Assembly (NCBI GenBank): GCA_024636595.1
Contig: JAGXGT010000111.1
Coordinates: 1 to 6,066 of the forward strand
DNA: 6,066 nucleotides
Reading direction: 5' to 3'
From: Sphingomonadales bacterium
GTDB taxonomy: Bacteria; Pseudomonadota; Alphaproteobacteria; Sphingomonadales; Sphingomonadaceae
How positions within the stretch are numbered: position 1 is the stretch's first letter; every line of letters starts with the position of its first letter. The notes under the pieces were generated by a model that was not told where the DNA came from, did no database searches, and saw only the letters and a program-made list of their open reading frames with translations. This document shows positions 1 to 6,026 of the stretch, piece by piece. The position numbers and the translations under genes were made by a program.

Positions 1-1467
1 GCCCTGAGGCTGCATGCCGCCGCCCATCAAGCCGAAGGACATGAACGGTTTGCCGTCCTTTTTCATGAAGGCGGGGATGATGGTCTGGAACGGGCGTTTG
101 CCGGGGGCATAGGCATTGGGATGCTTGGCATCGAGCGAATAAAGCTCGCCGCGATCCTGAAACATGAAACCAAGACCGTCGGCGACCAGGCCGCTACCCA
201 TGCCGCGATAGTTGGACTGGATCAGCGACACCATCATGCCATCCTTGTCGGCGACGGTGAGATAGGTGGTATCGCCTTCGCCTTCCAGCTTGGGTTCACC
301 CGGACCGAATGCGGGGGTGGCTTTGGCCGGATCGATCAGGGCAAAACGTTCCTTGCCATAGGCATCCGACAGCAGCCAATCCAATGGGGCAGGGGAGGCG
401 TCGGGATCGGCGTAAAAGCGCGCGACATCTTCGAAGGCCAGGCGCTTGGCTTCGGTAATATAATGCAGCACCTCGGCGCTGCCCCGCGGCCATTGGGTCA
501 GATCGACATTTTTCAGGATATTTGCCATTTGCAGGGCCGCAAAACCTTGCGAGTTGGGCGGCAGTTCGCATAGCTCATAGCCGTTACGATAGACCACGCA
601 GCCCGGTTCGACCCATTTGCTGTCATGCGCGGCGAAATCTTCGTAGCGTAAATTGCCGCCGATCCGCTTGAAATAGGCGTCGATGGTGCGCGCGATTTCG
701 CCCTCGTAGAAGGCATCGCGACCGCCCTCGGCAATCTTGCTCAATGTATTGGCGAGGTCAGGATTCTTGAAAATCTCTCCTGCCTTGGGCGCGCCATTCT
801 TGAAATAGGTGTTACGTGCGTTGTCAAAATCGCCGATCATATCGAGGCTCTGCTCGAACCGGCTGAGATTGCTTTCCAAATAATAGCCGATCACCGGCGC
901 TATCGGATGGCCCTCGCGGGCATAGGAGATGGTCGGGGCCAGAATATCGGCCATGCTAAGCTTGCCGAACCGGTCGTGCATTTCATACCAGGCATCGACA
1001 GTGCCGGGAACGGTGATCGGCATCGGACCGAAGGGCGGGATGGTCTTGCTGCCCTTCAGCTGTTGGATGAACTGTTTGTAGCTGGTGCCCATCGGACTTT
1101 TGCCGGACCCGTTCAAGCCATAGAGCTTCTGCGTCTTGGGATCCCAGATGATCGCGAACAGGTCGCCGCCTATGCCGTTGCCTGTCGGTTCCATCAGGCC
1201 AAGCGCCGCATTGGCTGCAATCGCGGCATCAACCGCCGTGCCACCTTTTTTCAATATATCGATGGCGATCTGGCTGGCCAGCGGATGGGCGGTCGCCGCC
1301 ATACCATGCTGGGCATGGACCGGACTGCGCGACCAGGCCTCGCCAACCGGTCGTCCACCGCCGCCGATCTCCAGCGCCGGTTTTTCCGCAGAGGCTGGTT
1401 CCTGTGCAGATACAGGGCCAACCGTCAGTGCAGCCAGGGCAAGGGTGGAATAAAATAAGTGGCGCAT
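1..1467 (-). CDS. Gamma-glutamyltransferase-family Ntn hydrolase, secreted, C-terminus cut by window edge
   Basis: Translating the minus strand from the ATG at 1467 gives 489 residues before the left edge. The family is made as a proenzyme that cuts itself before a threonine; the freed threonine is the nucleophile for hydrolysis or transfer of gamma-glutamyl (or related acyl) groups. Residues 1-21 look like a Sec signal peptide (short basic start, hydrophobic core, VSA|QE cleavage site), so the enzyme should act in the periplasm. Family landmarks are GGTAVDAAIAAN (75-86), GNGIGGDLF (97-104 region), GDTTYLTVADKDG with the predicted nucleophile Thr400, GKRPFQTIIPAF (456-467) and MGGGMQPQG (481-489), the oxyanion region. 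The last two motifs resemble the YwrD-like branch rather than classical Ggt. Roughly 50-100 residues are probably missing. Classical glutamate-binding residues are largely replaced (see findings), so the substrate is uncertain. The upstream ribosome site is weak (GGAT about 8 nt before ATG). It follows the methyltransferase gene on the same strand after 82 nt. Confidence 0.93.
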   Translation of the reverse strand, partial: MRHLFYSTLALAALTVGPVSAQEPASAEKPALEIGGGGRPVGEAWSRSPVHAQHGMAATAHPLASQIAIDILKKGGTAVDAAIAANAALGLMEPTGNGIGGDLFAIIWDPKTQKLYGLNGSGKSPMGTSYKQFIQQLKGSKTIPPFGPMPITVPGTVDAWYEMHDRFGKLSMADILAPTISYAREGHPIAPVIGYYLESNLSRFEQSLDMIGDFDNARNTYFKNGAPKAGEIFKNPDLANTLSKIAEGGRDAFYEGEIARTIDAYFKRIGGNLRYEDFAAHDSKWVEPGCVVYRNGYELCELPPNSQGFAALQMANILKNVDLTQWPRGSAEVLHYITEAKRLAFEDVARFYADPDASPAPLDWLLSDAYGKERFALIDPAKATPAFGPGEPKLEGEGDTTYLTVADKDGMMVSLIQSNYRGMGSGLVADGLGFMFQDRGELYSLDAKHPNAYAPGKRPFQTIIPAFMKKDGKPFMSFGLMGGGMQPQG

Positions 1468-1493
1468 AATATCATCCGTCTTGAAGGGCGTGT

Positions 1494-1512
1494 ACCTCGC
1501 GTCGTGCGAGGT
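1494..1512 (-). promoter_or_regulatory. Intergenic hairpin between methyltransferase and Ggt-like gene
   Basis: A perfect 7-bp inverted repeat (ACCTCGC / GCGAGGT) surrounds a 5-nt loop in the 82-nt gap. It starts 38 nt after the methyltransferase stop and ends 26 nt before the ATG of the Ggt-like gene. In the direction of transcription no run of T follows, so it is not a standard intrinsic terminator. It may be a processing or stabilising element, a weak terminator, or an operator-like palindrome. The structure is seen directly; the role is inferred. Confidence 0.4.
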
Positions 1513-1549
1513 CAGTGAAGTGCCTACTCTAACCAGTCTGCCTGCCGCA

Positions 1550-2440
1550 TCAAGTAGGAACGATCGCTGGTGTATCGTTTTGACTTTGGCTTTCGGGTCC
1601 GATCTCGACCGGCCGGATCAATCCCGCCTCGCGCATCAGCGCCTCCAGCTTGATCCCGCTAAAACCATAGGCTTTCTTATAGGCGTCATATTGCTCGAGA
1701 TATTTGGGGGACGGCTTGTTCTTCTTGATGGCTGTGATCAGCGTGTTCTTTTGCGTGTGCTCGGTAGAGACGAAATCGATGACATCCACCTGATAACCTT
1801 GTGACCGGAGTAGCATCACGCGGCTGTTGTCGGTGATGAGGTCCGCCTGTTTTTGCAGGAACAGACCGTGTGATATGAATTTCCGGCTCTCGGTCTCGCT
1901 CTTTTGCAGGTCCACCAGAACCTCGTGCTGGCAGCAGGGGGCACAGACGATCAGTTTGGATTTCGACTTGATGCCATAGAATAAGGCATCATCCGTCGCC
2001 GTGTCGCAGGCGTGCAAGGCAATGATCGCATCATAATAGCCCTGAACGAAATCCTCCGCCTTCATATTGTGAAAGGCCAGGTTTTCAAAGCCGGATACCT
2101 GCGCCGCCTGATTACATAGATCGACCATATCCGAGCGCGTATCGACACCGTCAATTTTCGGGTTGAGCCCGGCCTGGGCGAGCTGGTCATACATCGCAAA
2201 GGTCAGATAACCCTTGCCCGATCCGATATCCAAAACCTTGACCCGTTTCTGTTTGACCGCCTGTGTCCGTTCGATCCGCTCAATGAAAATCTCGACAAAG
2301 CGGCAGATTTGACGATATTTTCCATATTTATTGGGCTTGATATCGCCGGCGTCGTTCGAAACGCCCAGAGCCTTCAGAAACAGGCTGTCGCTTTTGATCC
2401 GGTAGTTCTTGTCGCGGTTATGGGGCTTTGTGTCGGTCAT
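1550..2440 (-). CDS. SAM-dependent methyltransferase, Methyltransf_32 type (PF13679-like)
   Basis: A 296-residue cytoplasmic protein with a class I (Rossmann-fold) methyltransferase core. SAM-binding motif I is VLDIGSGKGYLTF (69-81); GVD with Asp100 fits the acidic residue at the end of strand beta2. Then come ALHACDTATDDAL (141-153), CAPCCQHE (166-173) and STEHTQKN (225-232). The pairing of LHxCDxATD with PCCQHE and EHTxKN recalls Methyltransf_32 proteins, related to eukaryotic METTL25 and GSTCD; a Cys-Cys-His motif is also seen in some RNA methyltransferases such as Trm13. A nucleic-acid substrate is therefore plausible but unproven. The basic N-terminal segment (1-66) and a C-terminal extension flank the core. 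The start is well fixed: an in-frame TAG lies only one codon before the ATG. No good Shine-Dalgarno sequence is visible (GGCCTAGCCC precedes ATG). The stop is TGA at 1552-1550. It is the likely first gene of a two-gene unit with the Ggt-like gene. Confidence 0.88.
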   Translation of the reverse strand: MTDTKPHNRDKNYRIKSDSLFLKALGVSNDAGDIKPNKYGKYRQICRFVEIFIERIERTQAVKQKRVKVLDIGSGKGYLTFAMYDQLAQAGLNPKIDGVDTRSDMVDLCNQAAQVSGFENLAFHNMKAEDFVQGYYDAIIALHACDTATDDALFYGIKSKSKLIVCAPCCQHEVLVDLQKSETESRKFISHGLFLQKQADLITDNSRVMLLRSQGYQVDVIDFVSTEHTQKNTLITAIKKNKPSPKYLEQYDAYKKAYGFSGIKLEALMREAGLIRPVEIGPESQSQNDTPAIVPT

Positions 2441-2699
2441 GGGCTAGGCCATAAATATATCTGCCGGAATTGATAGTTTTTTGGTGGCTGATGGGATTGG
2501 GAATTTGTGTGGGCATGTCGAGGGTAGCTTATATCGAATCCTGGCTCGCGTACAGACCGTCAGCAACCGCGCCATTGCCAGTCGTTTGGGCATGAATTTG
2601 AAGCGTCCAAAATAGTACGTGCGGCGCTAGTTCGCTATGCTCGATGGGTCGCAAGTCACCGTCATTGCCAAGCTGCATGGCGAAGTGTAGCGCTCGGCT
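2441..2699. other. Divergent intergenic region, no firm gene
   Basis: This stretch separates the minus-strand methyltransferase gene from the plus-strand small-protein gene and should carry promoters for both. An AT-rich block (2451-2460) lies just before the methyltransferase start. A weak plus-strand candidate is TTGTGT (2505-2510), 18 nt, TTATAT (2529-2534). Short open frames on the plus strand include a 17-codon ATG frame (2637-2690, MLDGSQVTVIAKLHGEV) ending 9 nt before the small-protein start, and an unstarted stretch ending in RLGMNLKRPK (stop near 2613). They could be remnants of a decayed gene, but none is convincing alone. Confidence 0.35.
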
Positions 2700-3056
2700 A
2701 TGTCCAAAGCTGATCGTCTTGACCGCCTTGATGTCCGTCGCACAGAGCTTGAAGCGGAATATACTGCCGCGCTCATTGATGCGTTGCGTGTAACCGCTTC
2801 GGGCAAGGTGGGTTTGTTCGACCACGATCAGGATCGCCGCACACGCTCAGCGCTCGCTCCCACAATCGACAATCTGACTGAATTGGGTCAGGAGATCGAT
2901 AAAGCTAGGGAGCTGCTCGCCATGCCACTGTTTGAACTCCAACAGCAATTCCTCGCCGCGCGCGGCCCAGTCGGCCCGCAAGCGGTTGGTGAGCCTAAAC
3001 AAGCACGGGCATGGCTTGATCGCCTTGCTTGTGCGGCCGAGAATCATGGAAGCTAG
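2700..3056 (+). CDS. Conserved-looking hypothetical small protein, charged and mostly helical
   Basis: A 118-residue protein starting MSKADRLDRLDVRR. It has no signal peptide or membrane segment. The N-terminal third (1-35) is rich in Arg, Asp, Glu and Leu with heptad-like spacing and probably forms an amphipathic or coiled-coil helix. A turn-rich segment follows, GKVGLFDHDQDR (about 35-46), then a second acidic helix around LTELGQEIDKARELL and a terminal part containing GPVGPQAVGEPKQARAWLDRL. The composition is protein-like and resembles uncharacterised sphingomonad proteins as I recall them; I know no assigned function and no catalytic motif stands out. ATG at 2700 is the natural start, but no good Shine-Dalgarno sequence is seen (GAAG lies about 14 nt upstream). 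Leucine codons are unusual for this window: about 5 CTT, 5 CTC, 3 TTG and only 3 CTG among 16, whereas the helicase gene favours CTG. This hints at a different origin. A 98-codon frame on the opposite strand overlaps it and is less credible. Confidence 0.68.
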   Translation: MSKADRLDRLDVRRTELEAEYTAALIDALRVTASGKVGLFDHDQDRRTRSALAPTIDNLTELGQEIDKARELLAMPLFELQQQFLAARGPVGPQAVGEPKQARAWLDRLACAAENHGS

Positions 3057-3224
3057 GTCAGAAACTTAAACACAGGACGCCATTAGGCTAACTGCGCAGC
3101 TACGGCCGTCAAATATGAACAAAACCAAAGTTCGCTCGCTGGATGGCGCGAATATTTACGCTGGACCGCTAGAGCGTGAGAAAACAGATAAACAAATTGA
3201 TCCACAGCCGGACCGCACTAACGC
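3057..3224 (+). other. Intergenic stretch without a convincing gene
   Basis: Between the small-protein stop and the helicase promoter there is no clear terminator. The 8-bp palindrome CTGCGCAG (3092-3099) is visible but has no T-run after it. An ATG frame of 37 codons (3115-3228) reads MNKTKVRSLDGANIYAGPL and continues to a TGA that overlaps the promoter's -35 box. It lacks a ribosome-binding site and I do not recognise it, so I do not call it a gene. Confidence 0.3.
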
Positions 3225-3252
3225 TTGACATAATCCCAAAATCACCTATGTT
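3225..3252 (+). promoter_or_regulatory. Sigma70-type promoter for the DEAD-box helicase gene
   Basis: A perfect -35 hexamer TTGACA (3225-3230), preceded by C as often in alphaproteobacterial housekeeping promoters, is followed after 16 nt by TATGTT (3247-3252), which matches TATAAT at four of six positions. Transcription would begin near 3259 and run into the helicase gene with a leader of about 200 nt. It is the best promoter-like match I found in the window. Confidence 0.62.
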
Positions 3253-3258
3253 GCATTG

Positions 3259-3457
3259 CAGCAAAGGCGGCAATATTGATTGACCGTCTGGCGAGAGTTC
3301 TGCGTGAGAGGTGACAAGATCATCTCGAACCTATCGCCTTCATTGCTTCTTTCTTTCCGGCAGCCTGATCACGCGGGTCGTCTTAACCGACGGCGAACGC
3401 GCGCATGAGTCATACTCGTGCTGCGCCCACTGGCTGCTTATTTTTAAGGTATTATTT
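3259..3457 (+). promoter_or_regulatory. Long structured 5' leader of the helicase mRNA
   Basis: About 200 nt separate the predicted transcription start from the TTG start codon. Three local hairpins can be drawn by eye: 3308-3326 (7 pairs with one G-U, loop CAAGA), 3377-3391 (4 pairs, weak) and 3399-3426 (strong). A U-rich tract (3438-3445) and the ribosome site follow. Long structured leaders are known for cold-shock genes, including some DEAD-box helicase genes such as E. coli csdA/deaD. A post-transcriptional control role here is an inference from structure and gene type. Confidence 0.4.
3399..3426 (+). promoter_or_regulatory. Strong hairpin in the helicase leader
   Basis: The inner stem GCATGAG (3403-3409) pairs with CTCGTGC (3415-3421) including one G-U pair, around the loop TCATA (3410-3414). 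The outer stem GCGC (3399-3402) pairs with GCGC (3423-3426), leaving T3422 bulged. In total 11 base pairs lie 19 nt upstream of the Shine-Dalgarno sequence. A T-rich stretch (TTATTTTT, 3438-3445) begins 12 nt after the stem, too far for a classical terminator, but an attenuator with an alternative fold cannot be excluded. Confidence 0.45.
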
Positions 3458-3460
3458 TTG
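3446..3460 (+). promoter_or_regulatory. Ribosome-binding site and TTG start deciding the helicase N-terminus
   Basis: AAGG (3446-3449) within TTTTTAAGGT stands 8 nt before TTG (3458-3460). Translation from this TTG gives MTKFSDFALAEP, the usual N-terminus of RhlE-type helicases, with the Q-motif phenylalanine at residue 4. The upstream in-frame GTG (3311) would add 49 residues unlike any helicase and has its purine-rich stretch (GAGAG) directly against the codon without spacing. The TTG is therefore preferred. Confidence 0.82.
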
Positions 3461-4843
3461 ACTAAATTTTCTGATTTCGCGCTCGCGGAACCTATCCAGA
3501 AGGCTATTGCCGCAGGCGGCTACACGACGCCGACCCCGATTCAGCAGCAGGCGATTCCGCCGGCGCTGGAAGGCAAGGACATTTTGGGCATTGCGCAGAC
3601 CGGCACCGGCAAGACCGCGGCTTTCTCTTTGCCATCGATCCACCATCTGCTGAACAACAAGAAACGCGCCGGCCGCTTTGAATGCCGGATGCTGGTGCTG
3701 GCACCAACCCGCGAACTGGCCCGGCAGATTGCCGACAGCATGACCGGCTATTCCAAGGGTCTTGGCATGTATGTGACCTCTGCCTTTGGCGGCGTGCCGA
3801 TCAACCGGCAGAAACGTATCCTTGAACGCGGCGTCGATGTTCTGGTGGCAACGCCGGGCCGACTGCTCGATTTGGTCGATCAGCGCTTTCTCAACCTGAG
3901 TAAGGTCGAGATTCTGGTGCTCGACGAAGCCGACCAGATGCTCGACCTCGGCTTTATCGTGCCGCTGAAGAAAATCGTTCCGTTGCTGCCAAAACAGCGT
4001 CAGAGCCTGTTCTTCTCGGCGACCATGCCGAAGACAATCTCGCAACTGGCCGACCAGTTCCTGACCAATCCCATTCAGGTATCGGTTGCACCGCAGTCGA
4101 CCACCGCCGAGCGGGTTGATCAGCGCGTCACCTATATCAATCAGGATGACAAGCAGCGTCTGCTGAAGGATTTCGTCAACAACGAGAATCCGGACCATAT
4201 GCTGGTTTTCACCCAGACCAAGCATGCGGCCGACAAGGTTGTGAAAAACCTGATGGCGGTTGGCATCCATTCCGCTGCGATCCACGGCAACAAGAGCCAG
4301 CCGCAACGCGAACGCGCTTTGGGTGACTTCAAGAAGGGCAAGATCAACATCCTCGTCGCCACCGATATTGCGGCGCGCGGCATTGATGTCGACGGCATTA
4401 CCCATGTCATCAACTTCGACATGCCCAATGTGTCCGAGCAATATGTTCACCGGATCGGCCGGACCGCACGGGCAGGCGCGAGCGGGATTTCCTACTCGAT
4501 GGTTGCTCCGGACGAACGCCAGTTCCTGCGCGATGTCGTGAAACTGACTGGTGTCAGCCCGGATGTCGTGCCGTTGCCGGAAGGCTATGACGAACCGGCT
4601 CGCGAGGAAGTGGCTTCGCGTATTTACGGCCAGAAGCCGAAAAAATACGGTGCAACGCCAACCCGCAACGGACCGGCTAGGAATAAGCATAGCGCCCGCA
4701 AAGGCCGTCCTGGTGGCGGTGGCTCCGGACGCGGTGGCCCAGGTTCGGGTGCCGGTGCAGGCGCCAAGAGCGATGGACCGAAGCATTGGAACAATGGTGC
4801 GAAATCTTTCAAACGCCGTCAGGCACGGAACGCCGACGCCTAG
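3458..4843 (+). CDS. rhlE: DEAD-box ATP-dependent RNA helicase, RhlE type
   Basis: A 461-residue cytoplasmic helicase that uses ATP to unwind short RNA duplexes; relatives act in ribosome assembly, RNA decay and cold adaptation. All core motifs are present: Q motif (Phe4 to Gln29, TPTPIQ), motif I AQTGTGKT (46-53), Ia PTRELA (83-88), GG (111-112), Ib TPGR (132-135), II DEAD (156-159), III SAT (187-189), IV VFTQT (250-254), V ATDIAARGID (301-310) and VI HRIGRTAR (331-338). After about residue 380 comes a basic, low-complexity tail with a Gly-rich part (417-436), which probably binds RNA nonspecifically. The RhlE assignment rests on overall motif style; another DEAD-box subgroup is possible. 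It starts at a TTG with AAGG 8 nt upstream and has its own promoter at 3225-3252 and a long leader. It ends TAG, one base from the stop of the opposing CoA-transferase gene, so the two transcripts probably overlap at their ends. Confidence 0.95.
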   Translation: MTKFSDFALAEPIQKAIAAGGYTTPTPIQQQAIPPALEGKDILGIAQTGTGKTAAFSLPSIHHLLNNKKRAGRFECRMLVLAPTRELARQIADSMTGYSKGLGMYVTSAFGGVPINRQKRILERGVDVLVATPGRLLDLVDQRFLNLSKVEILVLDEADQMLDLGFIVPLKKIVPLLPKQRQSLFFSATMPKTISQLADQFLTNPIQVSVAPQSTTAERVDQRVTYINQDDKQRLLKDFVNNENPDHMLVFTQTKHAADKVVKNLMAVGIHSAAIHGNKSQPQRERALGDFKKGKINILVATDIAARGIDVDGITHVINFDMPNVSEQYVHRIGRTARAGASGISYSMVAPDERQFLRDVVKLTGVSPDVVPLPEGYDEPAREEVASRIYGQKPKKYGATPTRNGPARNKHSARKGRPGGGGSGRGGPGSGAGAGAKSDGPKHWNNGAKSFKRRQARNADA

Positions 4844-4844
4844 G

Positions 4845-6014
4845 CTATTCCGAGATCAGCGCCTTGCTTTCGGCAAGCGCGCTGATTTCGCTTTCGTCCA
4901 TATCCAACCAATCCTGAAGCGCGGCGACATTATGTTCGCCGCGTTTTGCGGTTCTGGCGCTGCTGTCGATCCCGCTTTTTGATTTCGAGAAGCGATAGGG
5001 CGATTGCACGGTGCGCCGGGCATTGCCGTCGTCGTCGGTGACATCAACGATCGTACCGAGAGCCTCGATACTGGTCTGCTCATAGATATCCGGCCCAAAT
5101 GGATGGACTTCGCCCCAGGCGAGGTTGAGCCGGTCCAGCGTCGCCGTCAGCGCGTCAAAACTGTCGTGCGCCATAATATGCTGTTCCATAGCCTCTTTCC
5201 GCAGGCGCACTTTGGTCGGGATGTCGGCGCCTTCGGGTGTCGGGTCATCAAGGCCATCCTTGGTCGAGAACATGATCCACAGCCATTTCATATCGCCGGT
5301 GATCAATATCTGCCGATTGCCCGGCGCTTCCCAGACCAATGTCTCGGGCGCTTTTGGCCAGATGTCGTCGAGCGCGAAATGGGCGTAGTCATCGGCCGAG
5401 TGAAGTACGTTCAGCATCGCCAGATCGATATGCTGGCCTTCACCGGTCTGGTCGAGCACCCGCAGCGCCGATAATATTGCAATGATCCCGTGCAGCGAGC
5501 TGTAACTGTCCGCCATCGCAAACTGGATATCGGTCGGATGGCCACCGCTCATTTCGGCTTGCCGGGCAATCAAGCCGCTTTCCGCGTGCAGCACCGGCGC
5601 ATAGGCGGCCCGGCCACGTTCCGGACTCGTCTGCCCGTAGCCGGATATCGAGAGCATCACCAGTCGCGGGTTCACCTTCGACAGTTCGGCCCAGCCCACG
5701 CCAAATTTATCCATCACACCCGGGCGGAAATTTTCGACGACAATATCCGCCTCTGCCGCCAAGCTGTGAATCAGCTCCCGGGCGCCATCAGCTTTCAGGT
5801 CGACACAGATATTCCGCTTGCCGATATTGAGCTGCAGATAATTGCCGCTGACCCCGCTTTCCCGCTTGGCAAGCTTGCGCGTGACGTCCCCTTCCGGAGG
5901 TTCCACCTTCAGCACATCCGCGCCAAGATCGGAGAGCATGCGCGTCGCATAAGGTCCGGCCACGACACGAGAGAAATCGAGGACCTTAAGTCCCGCTAAC
6001 GGAAAGTCTGCCAT
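4845..6014 (-). CDS. CaiB/BaiF-family (class III) CoA-transferase
   Basis: A 389-residue cytoplasmic enzyme of normal length for the family, which moves CoA between carboxylic acids through an aspartyl anhydride or thioester intermediate; some members are 2-methylacyl-CoA racemases. The N-terminus LAGLKVLDFSRVVAGPYATR (7-25 region), LGADVLKVEPPEGD (30-43), NFRPG (95-99) and GYGQTSP (125-131) are typical. Asp169 in MADSYSSLHG fits the catalytic aspartate of formyl-CoA transferase, and GEGQHIDLAML follows about 25 residues later. The substrate cannot be read from the sequence. The ATG at 6014 is preferred since it gives the canonical N-terminus; the ribosome site is weak (CGGG about 5 nt upstream). 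It begins 12 nt after the stop of an upstream minus-strand frame, suggesting an operon, and ends one base from the helicase stop with no terminator between them. Confidence 0.93.
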   Translation of the reverse strand: MADFPLAGLKVLDFSRVVAGPYATRMLSDLGADVLKVEPPEGDVTRKLAKRESGVSGNYLQLNIGKRNICVDLKADGARELIHSLAAEADIVVENFRPGVMDKFGVGWAELSKVNPRLVMLSISGYGQTSPERGRAAYAPVLHAESGLIARQAEMSGGHPTDIQFAMADSYSSLHGIIAILSALRVLDQTGEGQHIDLAMLNVLHSADDYAHFALDDIWPKAPETLVWEAPGNRQILITGDMKWLWIMFSTKDGLDDPTPEGADIPTKVRLRKEAMEQHIMAHDSFDALTATLDRLNLAWGEVHPFGPDIYEQTSIEALGTIVDVTDDDGNARRTVQSPYRFSKSKSGIDSSARTAKRGEHNVAALQDWLDMDESEISALAESKALISE

Positions 6015-6026
6015 AGGTGCCCGACG

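Noticed and set aside
121..573. A 150-codon plus-strand frame
   Set aside because: Antisense to the Ggt-like gene across its catalytic threonine region; composition typical of a shadow.
907..1458. A 183-codon plus-strand frame
   Set aside because: Antisense to the N-terminal half of the Ggt-like gene, whose signal peptide and family motifs are clear; the translation has no domain.
2529..2825. A 98-codon minus-strand frame overlapping the orphan small-protein gene
   Set aside because: No recognisable motif, and the overlapping plus-strand frame is far more protein-like. Kept as a minor alternative only.
3092..3099. CTGCGCAG palindrome as a terminator for the small-protein gene
   Set aside because: Only 4 pairs with no room for a loop, and no T-run after it.
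3115..3228. A 37-codon plus-strand frame ending inside the -35 box of the helicase promoter
   Set aside because: No Shine-Dalgarno sequence, no recognisable family, and the length is within chance expectation.
3311..3457. GTG at 3311 as the helicase start
   Set aside because: Adds residues unlike helicases, lacks proper ribosome-site spacing, and covers a strong leader hairpin; the TTG at 3458 is better on all counts.
3452..4786. A 444-codon open frame on the minus strand
   Set aside because: It lies entirely antisense to the helicase, whose motifs are all intact. Its translation is rich in Arg, His and Gln with no recognisable domain, typical of a shadow frame in GC-rich DNA.
5490..5999. 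A 169-codon plus-strand frame (and a similar one at 5004-5474)
   Set aside because: Both are antisense to the CoA-transferase, which is full length with a well-placed catalytic Asp.
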